This document shows positions 17,454 through 26,837 of a stretch of DNA of 64,000 nt, one piece after another (the stretch's first letter is position 1; every line of letters begins with the position of its first letter). Source of the DNA: Acidobacteriota bacterium (lineage in GTDB: Bacteria > Acidobacteriota > Terriglobia > Acidiferrales > UBA7541); the NCBI GenBank assembly GCA_003224085.1, contig QHYK01000057.1:62001-126000 (forward strand), given 5' to 3'. The notes under the pieces are model-generated. The model was not told where the DNA came from. It worked only from the letters and a program-made list of their open reading frames with translations, and did no database searches. The translations under genes and the position numbers were made by a program.

Positions 17454-18530
17454 TCAAATGCTGGTGACACCGAAGGTCATCAAGTGTTTGGTGCGCGGAG
17501 TGCGCGGCGGCAGGTCCACGGTCAAAGAAACTTCACTCTTGTTGCGCAGTACGCCGAGCTTCACAGTTTGACTTTTGTCCTTGGCTTCATGCTTCGCCGC
17601 AAGCTTCTCGCGCAAGTCACCGACGGAGCGAACGTGCTCGCCGTTGAGGGAGGTGATGACGTCGCCCGCTTTTAGGCCCGCCTTTTCCGCGGGCGAGCCG
17701 GGATTCACTTCGCGAACGAGAATGCCCTCGCCATCGGGGGCGCCGAAGAATGTGCCGAGCTGGCCATTGAGGTCTTCCGCGTCAATGCCAAGCCGTGGCT
17801 GGCCGTCGAAAAGGAATTTGCCGCCGTCCCATTCCATCGGCGGAATCTCGGGCATGGCAAACGCAAACGCGCCCGGAGCGCCCGGGGCGGAAGGAAACAC
17901 GCGCAAGGAGTGGCGCTCTTCGGCTTTGCCCAGGGTTACGCTCACCGTTTGGGCACGGCCGTCGCGCCACACGGTGAGTTGCGCGGTGCGGCCGGCAGGA
18001 ATCTCGCGTATCATGCGGCGAAATTGTGCCGCGCCTTCGACGCGCTGGCCGTTGATTTCCGTAACCACGTCGTTTTCCTTGAGGCCGGCTTTCGCGGCAG
18101 GACTGTCCGGAACGATGGAACGGATAACCACGCCGCGCTCGGCGGGAAGTTTCAGCTCCTTCGCGGTGTCGCCGTTGACCTCGCGAAGTTCTACGCCAAG
18201 CCAGCTGGAGCCTTCGTCATCCAAGAGAACTTGGACGCCGTCGTCATCGCCAGCCATGGCAGGAAGGGATTCCAGCTGCTGGATGGCCTGGGAGTGCTGG
18301 GCAAGAGCCATTTCCGAGGCGAGATTCGCCTGCAACTCCGCGAGCTTGGCGGACCGAGCTTGGCGTCCTTGAAGCTTTGCTTGCAGCTGTTCCAATTTGC
18401 GTTCCAGTCGAGTCATGGCGGACTCGTCCGGGCAAGGCGTTTGCGAATTTGCAGGAGGGGCGGGCAGAGCGATCAGGGCAAGGCTGAGTGCCGCGACGCC
18501 TCCGGTAATCAAGATATTGCGTTTGTTCAT
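17454..18530 (-). CDS. Exported double-PDZ-domain protein
   Basis: The 358-residue protein has a signal peptide (MNKRNILITGGVAALSLALI, cleavage near ANSQ). A helical, Gln-rich coiled-coil region follows (about 30-85). The first PDZ domain (about 105-195) carries SSWLGVELREVNG and VPDSPAAKAGLKENDVVTEI; the second (about 240-335) carries PRLGIDAEDLNGQLG and VNPGSPAEKAGLKAGDVITSL. There is no trypsin-like protease domain, so it is an adaptor rather than a DegP-type enzyme. AGGAGG lies 11 bases before this ATG; the frame continues 69 codons upstream without such support. It is the last gene of the five-gene operon that starts with an ECF sigma factor. Confidence 0.92.
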   Translation of the reverse strand: MNKRNILITGGVAALSLALIALPAPPANSQTPCPDESAMTRLERKLEQLQAKLQGRQARSAKLAELQANLASEMALAQHSQAIQQLESLPAMAGDDDGVQVLLDDEGSSWLGVELREVNGDTAKELKLPAERGVVIRSIVPDSPAAKAGLKENDVVTEINGQRVEGAAQFRRMIREIPAGRTAQLTVWRDGRAQTVSVTLGKAEERHSLRVFPSAPGAPGAFAFAMPEIPPMEWDGGKFLFDGQPRLGIDAEDLNGQLGTFFGAPDGEGILVREVNPGSPAEKAGLKAGDVITSLNGEHVRSVGDLREKLAAKHEAKDKSQTVKLGVLRNKSEVSLTVDLPPRTPRTKHLMTFGVTSI

Positions 18531-18577
18531 CTTCGTCCCATCCTCCTCATCTCTTAGACGCAGCGGAGCGAAAATCG

Positions 18578-19348
18578 TCAGACGCTCGAGCGCAGGATAG
18601 TCAAGCGGATGCCGCCATTCACGGTGCGAAGACGGATGGGAGGACCGCCGCGGCCCAGTTTGCCGCGCATCTCCCGCAGGCGGTCGGTGCTCTCCATGGT
18701 GATGGGGAGCTCGGAGGAGAAGTTTCCGTTCATGCATTTCGCTTCGATGTCCGCCTGCAGGTCAGAAGGCACGGCGACGACCAGCGACCCATTGGTCGTT
18801 TCCGCGATGGCGCCCGCCTTTTCGGGGGCGTGTGCGAGTTCGAGGCGCACGTTTCCATTGGTGGTATGAGCGCGAACGTTTCCACCGGCCTCAAAAATTT
18901 CAATGTCCCCGTTCACGGTGTGCAGGTCTTCCACGTTGTCGAGGCCGAAAACGCGCAGCGTACCGTTTACCGTGCCCACGTGTTCGACCAGGACGTGATG
19001 CGGAACATGAATGGTGTATTCCACGGCGACTTCCACGCCTTCATTTTGGGGATAGCGCGTGGTCACGACGACGGAATCCGGACGCGCCTCGACCTCAATG
19101 GCCACGCGCTCGAGATCGGTTTCCTGGTTCTTTGCCGTTTTTACGGCATGAATCTCCACCTCGTTGCGGTCCCACCCCTGAACGTCAACAGGCCCGTTGA
19201 CGTTTTGCAGCTCAAACGTGCCGCAAGGCTGCAGCGGAACGGTTTGGTTGAAGTCTTTGCTGATGGCATAGCCGGGAGCGGCCCAAATTCCGGCCGCGAG
19301 AAGAAGGGAAAAGCAAAAAGACGTCGGGCGGAAACCGTGACGTGACAT
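18578..19348 (-). CDS. Exported DUF4097 beta-helix protein
   Basis: The 256-residue protein has a signal peptide (about 1-28, cleavage after GYA). The body is a repetitive beta structure with recurring VNG/TNG turns: LQNVNGPVDVQGWDRNEVEI, GTVNGTLRVFGLDNVEDLHT, VNGDIEIFEAGGNVRAHTTN and TVNGGIRLTI. This is typical of DUF4097 putative adhesin domains. It is predicted to be periplasmic or surface-exposed. It lies 47 bases before the double-PDZ gene and 77 bases after the DUF4097-TonB gene, in the same operon. It has no catalytic motif. Confidence 0.88.
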   Translation of the reverse strand: MSRHGFRPTSFCFSLLLAAGIWAAPGYAISKDFNQTVPLQPCGTFELQNVNGPVDVQGWDRNEVEIHAVKTAKNQETDLERVAIEVEARPDSVVVTTRYPQNEGVEVAVEYTIHVPHHVLVEHVGTVNGTLRVFGLDNVEDLHTVNGDIEIFEAGGNVRAHTTNGNVRLELAHAPEKAGAIAETTNGSLVVAVPSDLQADIEAKCMNGNFSSELPITMESTDRLREMRGKLGRGGPPIRLRTVNGGIRLTILRSSV

Positions 19349-19425
19349 AACCTTCTACCCCCCTTGAACTGCGATTTAGAGAACCGAGGACCGAACAAAT
19401 CAGCGGCGCTTCAAAGGAAAGCCTT

Positions 19426-21255
19426 TCAGCGCAACTGAAAATCGAATTTCAAAGTCGAAACAACTTCCACCTGCTTTCCTTTTACCCATGCGGGCGTCCC
19501 TCGCCAGCGGTTCACGGCGTCAATGGCAGCGTCTACCAGCGCTGGTTCCCCTTCCAGAACTTTTTCCACTTCGACGCGACCGTCCTTCGTGAACTTGACC
19601 TGCAACGTCACGAAACCATGGATTCCCGCGCGCTGCGCAAGAGTTGGGTAGATGGGGTCAGGATGATAGGTAAGCCGCTTCAGGAAATCATCCTGACTTT
19701 CGCTGATGCTTCCGCGAAACCTGCGTTCCAAATCACCGAGGAAATCTTCAAGCCAATCGGTGCCGCTGTTTTTCTGCTCCATTTTATCTGGCGTAGCGGG
19801 GGGCGGAATAGAAGGCCGAGACTCCGGCCCTATGAAAGAGAGGGGAGGAAACCCCACTTCAACGAAGCGTTTGTTGAGGCGGTCCTGTTGCTCCTGGATA
19901 AGCGAGTCGCGCAGCGCCACTTGAGCGTCGAGATACTGCAGCCGAATTTTGCCGGCCGTGGTCCGCAATTTCAGCGGAGCGCCGCCTCCGTTCAAAACCC
20001 CCACAGCGCGAACCTGACCAACTCCGTTCGGGGGCCTCTGCATGGTCAAATGCAGGCCCGCGTCCGCTTCGATGTGCTGCTCGGTGCCGTTGGCCACTAC
20101 GGCATCGATATTGACCGCGAGGTTTCGCGGAATGTACACAATGATGTCCCCTGTGCCGGAGGCCAGCTGCGAAGGGGCTTCCAGGCGTACCGGTCCGCTT
20201 CCGGGCGGGGCGTTGGGGTTGATCCAGGCCGTGATGCTGCCTCCGGAAGTGGCCGCTTGCACGGCGCCGGAAGCGCCCGTCAGGCAAATGCTGCCGCCAT
20301 TGGATTCCACTTCCATGGGCCCGGAAACGTAAATGACATGAATGCCGCCGCCGCCGGTCTGCGCGCGCACCGAGCCTTTTACTTCACCGAAATCAATCTG
20401 GCCTCCGCCGGTGTGGACACTGACAAAGCTGGCGGCTTGACCAACCGTGATGTTTCCGCCGGCAGTTTCCAAATCCGCGCGGCCGCCGATCTGCCGCGCG
20501 CGGATATGTCCGCCGCCGCTATGCAGGGAAGCGTCTCCAGAGATGTTGCCGGCATTGATGTGGCCGCCGGCGGTAAAAGCGGTCAAGTCCCCCGCGACGT
20601 CAAGAACCTTGATGTGCCCGCCTTCGGTTTCGAGCTTAGCGACGGGACGCCCGTGCAGAGCTAATCCCGCCCGGCCAATTTTTCCGGCGATAATGTTTCC
20701 GCCTTGCGTTTTCAGGACGGCGGCGCCGCCGAGGTCCCCGGTGGCGATGTCGCCCGCGTCGGTGTTCACCTCCAGGTTGTAATTGCGCGGCACGGCGATT
20801 TCGAATTGCACCCAGAACTGCGCATTGGTGTAGTGCGCGCCTTGGGGGAAAAGCTGGCCAGCGATTTCCACGCCAGTCGAAGAGGTTCCAGCCTTGAGAG
20901 AATAATTCTTCAGAAGTTGCGCCGCCGCGGCTCCGCGCGCATCCGTCTCAACATGCACCGTATATCGCACGACAGGAGAGGAGCCTGCTTGGATGGGCAT
21001 GATATTTACAGAACCGAGGTCGGCGACCAGCCGGAGAGTCAAACCTTCTTTGGTTTCCAGCACGCCGCTGCGGAAGATCGAAGTGCGCGCCGCGCCGGGG
21101 TCGGCCGCTTTTTCGGGCAGGGCTGAAGGTTGTTTGGGATCAGCGGCGAAAGCAGCGGGGGAAAATTGGGCAACGGAAAGAATTCCCGCGAGCGTCCAGC
21201 GCAACGCGCCGTGACGCGCCCGGAAAGAAGACCTTCGATCAGAAATGGAATCCAT
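19426..21255 (-). CDS. Chimera of DUF4097-like beta repeats and a TonB C-terminal domain
   Basis: The 609-residue protein starts with a hydrophobic export signal (ALRWTLAGILSVAQFSPAAFA). Residues about 60-470 are a long regular beta-helix in which units of about 20 residues end in GG: LKTQGGNIIAGKIGRAGLAL, AFTAGGHINAGNISGDASLH, SGGGHIRARQIGGRADLETA and so on. The last 100 residues (LTYHPDPIYPTLAQRAGIHG and AAIDAVNRWRGTPAWVKGKQ) are a TonB C-terminal domain, the part that contacts outer-membrane receptor TonB boxes. There is no classical proline-rich spacer; the beta-helix replaces it. It is third in the ECF operon. Confidence 0.88.
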   Translation of the reverse strand: MDSISDRRSSFRARHGALRWTLAGILSVAQFSPAAFAADPKQPSALPEKAADPGAARTSIFRSGVLETKEGLTLRLVADLGSVNIMPIQAGSSPVVRYTVHVETDARGAAAAQLLKNYSLKAGTSSTGVEIAGQLFPQGAHYTNAQFWVQFEIAVPRNYNLEVNTDAGDIATGDLGGAAVLKTQGGNIIAGKIGRAGLALHGRPVAKLETEGGHIKVLDVAGDLTAFTAGGHINAGNISGDASLHSGGGHIRARQIGGRADLETAGGNITVGQAASFVSVHTGGGQIDFGEVKGSVRAQTGGGGIHVIYVSGPMEVESNGGSICLTGASGAVQAATSGGSITAWINPNAPPGSGPVRLEAPSQLASGTGDIIVYIPRNLAVNIDAVVANGTEQHIEADAGLHLTMQRPPNGVGQVRAVGVLNGGGAPLKLRTTAGKIRLQYLDAQVALRDSLIQEQQDRLNKRFVEVGFPPLSFIGPESRPSIPPPATPDKMEQKNSGTDWLEDFLGDLERRFRGSISESQDDFLKRLTYHPDPIYPTLAQRAGIHGFVTLQVKFTKDGRVEVEKVLEGEPALVDAAIDAVNRWRGTPAWVKGKQVEVVSTLKFDFQLR

Positions 21256-21285
21256 CGCAAGAATTAAGTTCTTCGCCCGTTCCGA

Positions 21286-22368
21286 TTACTGCACTTCGCG
21301 CGGGCCAATCTGTCGTAAAGCGGCGGCGCTGCGCAACCGAACGTCGCGGCTGGGGTCGCGGCGCTGCAAATCCTGAAGCACTTTCACTACATGCGCGAAC
21401 GAGGGGTCTTCGTCGCTTGCTGCTTGGGGCGCCGGTGTAGGCGCCAGGACCGGAGCCGCGTCGGCCGCCGGCCGCTCGCCATCCAGAGAACCCACCAGCA
21501 GATTCACCGCTTCCACGCGCACTCCGGGGTTGGTGTCATGTTCGAGCGCGTCCAGCAGCGTCTGGCGCACGTCGTCCTCCGCCGCTAGATCGCGCAAGGC
21601 CTCCAAAGCCTTCATGCGCACGGCGGGATTCTGGTCCTCGCGCGCCGCGTTGAGCAAAGCGCTGCGCACTTGCAGGTCGCGCGCGGCGGCCTTAAGCGCG
21701 TCGAGGCAGTCGAGCCTTGTTCCGGCATCGAACCGCTCGCCGTTTTGCAGCACATAGGTAAGGGCCTGGCGCATGTTGGGATCTTCCACGGTACCGGAGA
21801 GCACCATGGGCTGCTCCGCGCTGACCTGCAACTGAACGGTGGGAGAGTTCGAACCTGGGGAGGAAGAAACATTTACGCCGCTGATCACCATGTTGGAAAA
21901 CTGATCCGGTGTGAGCGGCTGTCGCGCGCGCACATTCATGGCCGGGACGGAACTGTTCGAGTTTTGCTGGAGCCAGGGAACCAGCTGAGTTCCGGCGAGA
22001 ACGCCCACAAGAATGAGAAGCGCTCCGCTCCAAGCCGGCCGCAGCGCCATCCAGCGACGCAGCCAGCCAAAAGGCCGCCAATGTTCTTGAAGCGGCGGGG
22101 CGGAAAGATCATCCAGGACTTCCTCGAGTTCGCTGCGGCACTGCGCAAGGAGAATTCCGGAGGCCTCGAGTTCGTCAGCGGATGGCGGGGCGGAGGTCAG
22201 CGTGGAATGAAAATCCTTTTCTTCGGCAAGTTGCGCGGAGCAGGCTTGGCAATTTGCCAGATGCGTTTCGATCCCCTCGCGTTCCTCGTCGCTGACTTCG
22301 TCGCAAACGTAAAAAACCAAGAGCGCGGCAACATCCCTGCAGTTCGTCTTCTTTTCGAACGGGCTCAT
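21286..22368 (-). CDS. Zinc-finger anti-sigma factor with membrane helix and HEAT repeats
   Basis: The 360-residue protein has an N-terminal anti-sigma zinc finger with HLANCQACS (residues about 36-44) preceded by the NCRDVAALLVFYVCDE helix. One membrane segment follows (WSGALLILVGVLAGTQLVPWL, about 113-133). A periplasmic part comprises a linker and HEAT-like helical repeats (LDALKAAARDLQVRSALLNA, MKALEALRDLAAEDDVRQTL, RVEAVNLLVGSLDG and LRSAAALRQIG). It overlaps the sigma gene by four bases. By analogy it holds the sigma factor at the membrane, and the HEAT domain may sense an envelope protein, perhaps one encoded downstream in the operon. Confidence 0.93.
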   Translation of the reverse strand: MSPFEKKTNCRDVAALLVFYVCDEVSDEEREGIETHLANCQACSAQLAEEKDFHSTLTSAPPSADELEASGILLAQCRSELEEVLDDLSAPPLQEHWRPFGWLRRWMALRPAWSGALLILVGVLAGTQLVPWLQQNSNSSVPAMNVRARQPLTPDQFSNMVISGVNVSSSPGSNSPTVQLQVSAEQPMVLSGTVEDPNMRQALTYVLQNGERFDAGTRLDCLDALKAAARDLQVRSALLNAAREDQNPAVRMKALEALRDLAAEDDVRQTLLDALEHDTNPGVRVEAVNLLVGSLDGERPAADAAPVLAPTPAPQAASDEDPSFAHVVKVLQDLQRRDPSRDVRLRSAAALRQIGPREVQ

Positions 22369-23042
22369 CGCAAGCCTCCCAACTCATTGCGGAGTTTGCG
22401 CGTGGCGCGGAACAACGAATTTTTCACCGTTTCCTCGGTGGTGCCGAGCGCGTCGCCAATGGCGCGCAGCTTCAGGCCCTGATAGTGCTTCATTTCGAAG
22501 ACGACACGCTCGCGGGGCGATAGGCGCTCCATAGCGCGGGCGATGCGCGCTTTGATTTCCTGGCCCATCATGGAGCGTTCCGGATCGAGCGTCGGGCGGT
22601 GTTCGCGCTGGCGCTCAAAAAAGTCGGTGATGCCTTCTTCCTGATGGCCGGCCTTGAGCTCCGGAGCTTGATCCTCTGGCCGGGCCTGGCGACGACGCAA
22701 ATGATCCAGGCAAACATTCGTGACGATGCGGTAGAGCCAGGTGTAAAAACTGCACTCGAAGCGGAAGCGGTGAAGGTTGCGGTAAACCTTGAGGAAAGAT
22801 TCCTGATAAACGTCGCGGGCGTCTTCCGGGCGTTTCATCAGGTTCAGCGCCAGGCGAAGGACATCGCGGTCGAAGCGGCGAACCAATTCCTCGAAAGCCG
22901 CCCGGTTGCCGGCTTGCGCTTCCGCCACCAGAGCGCGCTCGTCGAGATTGGGCAATGAGGTCACCGAGACTAGGGCGGCGCTGGTGCTGCCCGAGCAAGC
23001 GTTTTCATCGGCCAAGGCAAAAGCCCATCTGGGGAGCTGCAT
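22365..23042 (-). CDS. ECF-type RNA polymerase sigma factor
   Basis: The 225-residue sigma factor has region 2 (AFEELVRRFDRDVLRLALNL, VYQESFLKVYRNLHRF and SFYTWLYRIVTNVCLDHLRR), an acidic/basic linker of about 40 residues (ARPEDQAPELKAGHQEEGIT), and region 4 (MERLSPRERVVFEMKHYQGL and LRAIGDALGTTEETVKNSLF). I use the ATG at 23042; a GTG at 23084 in the same frame would add 14 residues. It is the first gene of an operon whose remaining four products all act at or beyond the inner membrane, and its stop overlaps the anti-sigma start. Confidence 0.94.
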   Translation of the reverse strand: MQLPRWAFALADENACSGSTSAALVSVTSLPNLDERALVAEAQAGNRAAFEELVRRFDRDVLRLALNLMKRPEDARDVYQESFLKVYRNLHRFRFECSFYTWLYRIVTNVCLDHLRRRQARPEDQAPELKAGHQEEGITDFFERQREHRPTLDPERSMMGQEIKARIARAMERLSPRERVVFEMKHYQGLKLRAIGDALGTTEETVKNSLFRATRKLRNELGGLR

Positions 23043-23283
23043 TTTTCGCTTTCTGTTCGCGCGTGGCCAACTTACCGCTTGCACAACAACAGGTTAGCGC
23101 AGAATTCTGCATTCTGTTTAAGGCTGGCTACCGCGGTATCATCCAAATTGGACGCACCAACGCCCAAACTGTGAGCCTAGCTCCCCACTAGCAACAACGT
23201 CAATCCTGCGGATTTTGTTTCCAGAAAGGCACCGAATCGAGCCCCGCTCCGGGCCCGCAGGTCGACTCAGGCATTCGATGGGC

Positions 23284-26200
23284 TCAATTGAATTCGTTTC
23301 CTCGGGCGCCGCCCCCGGGGCTTCGGGTGGGAGCAATCGTGCTGTTCGAGCCTAATCGCCAAGCCGCTAGCGGCCAGGCGAAGAGCAGGATCAGCACGAG
23401 CAACACGGCATAGCCGTTGGAGCGGTAGAACGAGTCCGGCTGGGCCAGCAACTCGGCCGACGCGCTCACGAGCGAAGTTCCCGCCACGACCAGGAAACAT
23501 CCCAGCAAGTTGAACTGCATCACGAAGCGCACGCCGAAAACCAGAACGCCGAGCAGGATCAGTCGGGCGATGAATTGCTTCGCGAAGTCAGCAGGCGTGC
23601 CCCAGCTTCCTCCAACAACCGCTAGAGCAGCAACAAAGAACAGCAAAACGCGAAGCCACGTCCGCGTTATTTTGGCGGCAATGAAGGAGGCGATCACTGC
23701 GACATAAGCGGTCATCCTCAAACCATCCAGCAATGTGCCTCCCAAAATCGACGCGGCAGGAAAGATCGCGTCGAAACTCTGACCGAAGGAAACATCGAGA
23801 TAGCGGTGCGCGGTCGGCCAATGCCTGGAAGCCGTAGTGAGGAGCCGCTCCAAGCCCAGCAGTCCCGCGCTTCCTCCCAATCCAATCCATAACGCATCGC
23901 GGTAATATTTCTCAGGCATACCTGCCCAGCGAGGGAGGCGCTCCCCTCCGAAAGCCAGGTTTGCGTAATACCACGCAACACCGAAAAGCAGCACCAGGAC
24001 GCCAAAGGCGAAAGGGCCACCAAGCAAGGCGAAAATGCCGAGGACTCCGAGCGTGGTTTTGTAAGGAACCGCGGTATTGTATACGTTCAGGAAGTTGGGA
24101 ATTCGGTCACCCAACGCAAAAACTGCGTAAAAAGCAGCGAGTCCCCAAACGGCCCAGAGAGAAAGCCGCTTCCATGGAATGGCGCGAGCCAGCTCGGAGC
24201 GCAGATTCTTAAAGAAAATGATAAGCACGGTGAGGCCTAGGCCGCCGAGAAGCACGATGGGCCCAAAGGCCAAGGCTTCGCGCGGAAGCGTCGTTTCCTC
24301 CTGCTTGCGCCGCCAGTCATCGGGAATTTTGATGAACGCGCTGAAGCCTTCGCTGGCCGGCTCGTCTTCATCGGCGGAGCCGGAACGGCGAAAATAGGCG
24401 CGCCGATAGTCGGTAACTTCGTCGCCGAGAACGGCAACTCTTACGCGCAGATAGGCATGCCCGCTCGGACCCCGTGGCGCGGAACTGTTCGAATCCAGCG
24501 GCGTGTTCTGCTGCCAGGTGAGCAGATGGTCGACGCGGTGAGGGCGCGTTTCGGAATCAGTTTCGACGAGCGTCCACTGGCTCAGGTCTAGCTTTTTTCC
24601 TTCACGCAAATACCTTTCCGCGCGCGCTACCGCTTCTTCCTTTTTCAGCGAGGCTCCGGCGGCGTCTTCGGCGATTTTGTGTTGCAGGGCGAACAGAGAG
24701 CCATCCGGCTTGAGTTTGACGGAATACTCTTCCGGCTGACTGTCGCGGAAATATCGCGCTTGCCATATCCCTGCCGGCACTTGCTTGTCGTAGATTTCAT
24801 TGACGCGCGCGATTCCTACGCGCTCGCGCAGGAATTCGTTGGTGACGGGGTCCGCGATGTCTGCAAACACTGCGGCGCATTTGTAAGAACCAGGGTCCAC
24901 CCCGCGGGCATGGAGGATTTGGTCCGCTTTAGCCCGCGCGGTTTTCGCGTTCACGGAGAGTTTCAAATAATCGCCGATGGATTCGGGTTTTAGCCGCCAG
25001 GTGACCACCGCGCCCGCAATCAAACATCCGGCAAGCAACGCAATCATCCCCGGCACAAGAGCGTCGTAGCGGCGCGCCGCGGCGGCGGAAGCGCCGGATG
25101 GTTGAGCCATGGCAAGGTCCAGGTCCGGGAGCGGCGTCGCGCGGTTTTGCAGGCCTTCATCGGCTTCGAATCCGCCGCGCACGAGGCAGCAGACTCCGGC
25201 AAACAGCAGCGGCGCAAACGCGGCGGCGGCTACGACCGCGCCCGACACTTTGAAGTACAGGCTGTTGGAACGCAGGAGAAACAGGCCCACGAGCGAGGCG
25301 TCCACGGTGTAGTGCCAGATGAGCGTTGCCAGGATGCCCCAGCGCATCATCACGATTCCCGCGACGATGCCAATCAGCCCGATCTCGATGCCGCGGATAT
25401 AAGCCGGCTCTTGCGGATAATTGCTGTGCAGAAAGCTCCAGAGAAAGGCCGGAAGAATCACGGCGAGCCAGCGGGACTTTGTAAGTTTCGTGAAAAAAGG
25501 AATGGCAAAAAGGCGGAAGGTGAATTCTTCGTTCGTCGAAGCCAGCAGGCCGATCGCCGCGCCCGAGAGCCACGGGAAGAGCGTGTTCACGGACTCTTCG
25601 TAGTTCACTTCCTGCGGGGCCCACGCTCCCAACCGGTTCGCCAGGACATAGAATGCCACGACATAGCCGATGTGCACGGCGGCGAGCGACAGGCCCACAA
25701 CCGCCGCAGAAAAAAACTCCTTGGAGCGCAATCCGCGCAAAGTAAGGATTTTGGAAAGGCGCAGGCGCTCCGGCCACGAAGAGCGGTATAGGGGCTCTGC
25801 GCCCGGAAGAACAATCGTGATCGTCAGAGCGGATAAGGCCGCAAACAAAAGGGCCCCACCCACTCTTCCGGCAAGAAATGTTCCGTAGGAGACTTTTGTG
25901 TCGTAGCTGGCGTTCCACAACGGCCAGTCATTCAGACCCTGCAAAAAGAGCAGGCCCGCCACCAGCAGACCGAGCAAAATGGCGCCGCGCCAGCGCGTTT
26001 GGCCTTGCAACGTCAGCTTGATTCCAAACCAAACGGCCACGACGAGCAAAGCGATGTAGAGGACGGTGAAAGCCAGGGCCAGCGTGTCGTTGCTGGAGCG
26101 CAGCCGCTGGTAGCTGCGTTCCCAGGCTTCGGGAACCTTCAAGAATTCTTCGCTGGCGCCGATGCGGTCGCCTTGCACCTTTACCTGCAAGCGGTATGGC

Positions 26201-26811
26201 GCCTGTTTTGCGCGAAAGCCGTGCTTTTCCCAGGTGAACGTCCAATCGGTGCGGTTCGGCTTCTTTTGGGAATTGGACTCCTCGGGGAGTGCGTCCCAGG
26301 CGCGCAGATCCATTGCCAGTTTTGCGCTAAGAAAGTTTAGCGCCGCAGATTGGGCCGAGTCACGGTCTAGCTTGGCTCCCGCGCGGGCCTCTTCGATTTT
26401 GTGGTTGTAGCCGACCATTTGGCCTGACGGGCTGACGCGCACCTGAAATTCTTCTTCCTGTAACGGCTTGAAGAACCGCACCTCCCAATACCAGATATTC
26501 AGCTCCGACGACATCAAGCGGTTGGCTTCGCGCAAGCTGAGCTGGCGCTCGAGGTAGACCTTGGCGTCTTCGTCCAGGTCGAAAATGATGGAGGACTTGT
26601 AGCCGCCAACGTTCTCACCGAGGCCGGAGATGAATTCCTGCGCGCGTTCCAGCGCCTCATCGCGCGAAACCTGAAAATTGACGGAAGCTTCGGGAAACGC
26701 CTGGAAGAAGTAGTTGCGCGCGAAGAGCAGGCCAACGAATCCCGCGACCACCCATAGAAGTAGCGCGCGCTTTTCCGAAGGGGTCAGACGCTCAGCTGCC
26801 ACCAGGGCCAC
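23284..26811 (-). CDS. Giant CPBP-family (CAAX-like) membrane protease with duplicated soluble domain
   Basis: The 1175-residue membrane protein has two halves. Each starts with a membrane helix and a soluble alpha/beta domain of about 200 residues. The two soluble domains are related: ASVNFQVSRDEALERAQEFI, WYWEVRF and VSPSGQMVGYNHKIEE in the first match AKTARAKADQILHARGV, GIWQARYF and LKPDGSLFALQHKIAE in the second, a PepSY-like pattern. Between them lies a CPBP protease core with EExxxR (E428, E429, R433), FLWSFLH (H462) and HYTVD (H500, D504), the usual glutamate/histidine catalytic set. The second half has six or more further helices but no second catalytic set. The start is GTG 26811. 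It stands alone, divergent from recG. Confidence 0.9.
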   Translation of the reverse strand: MALVAAERLTPSEKRALLLWVVAGFVGLLFARNYFFQAFPEASVNFQVSRDEALERAQEFISGLGENVGGYKSSIIFDLDEDAKVYLERQLSLREANRLMSSELNIWYWEVRFFKPLQEEEFQVRVSPSGQMVGYNHKIEEARAGAKLDRDSAQSAALNFLSAKLAMDLRAWDALPEESNSQKKPNRTDWTFTWEKHGFRAKQAPYRLQVKVQGDRIGASEEFLKVPEAWERSYQRLRSSNDTLALAFTVLYIALLVVAVWFGIKLTLQGQTRWRGAILLGLLVAGLLFLQGLNDWPLWNASYDTKVSYGTFLAGRVGGALLFAALSALTITIVLPGAEPLYRSSWPERLRLSKILTLRGLRSKEFFSAAVVGLSLAAVHIGYVVAFYVLANRLGAWAPQEVNYEESVNTLFPWLSGAAIGLLASTNEEFTFRLFAIPFFTKLTKSRWLAVILPAFLWSFLHSNYPQEPAYIRGIEIGLIGIVAGIVMMRWGILATLIWHYTVDASLVGLFLLRSNSLYFKVSGAVVAAAAFAPLLFAGVCCLVRGGFEADEGLQNRATPLPDLDLAMAQPSGASAAAARRYDALVPGMIALLAGCLIAGAVVTWRLKPESIGDYLKLSVNAKTARAKADQILHARGVDPGSYKCAAVFADIADPVTNEFLRERVGIARVNEIYDKQVPAGIWQARYFRDSQPEEYSVKLKPDGSLFALQHKIAEDAAGASLKKEEAVARAERYLREGKKLDLSQWTLVETDSETRPHRVDHLLTWQQNTPLDSNSSAPRGPSGHAYLRVRVAVLGDEVTDYRRAYFRRSGSADEDEPASEGFSAFIKIPDDWRRKQEETTLPREALAFGPIVLLGGLGLTVLIIFFKNLRSELARAIPWKRLSLWAVWGLAAFYAVFALGDRIPNFLNVYNTAVPYKTTLGVLGIFALLGGPFAFGVLVLLFGVAWYYANLAFGGERLPRWAGMPEKYYRDALWIGLGGSAGLLGLERLLTTASRHWPTAHRYLDVSFGQSFDAIFPAASILGGTLLDGLRMTAYVAVIASFIAAKITRTWLRVLLFFVAALAVVGGSWGTPADFAKQFIARLILLGVLVFGVRFVMQFNLLGCFLVVAGTSLVSASAELLAQPDSFYRSNGYAVLLVLILLFAWPLAAWRLGSNSTIAPTRSPGGGARGNEFN

Positions 26812-26837
26812 CCTGTGCAGGGCCTTTCGGTAAAGAA

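Noticed and set aside
25102-25791. Plus-strand open frame within the CPBP protease gene
   Set aside because: Antisense to a well-supported membrane protein; Arg/His-rich shadow product.
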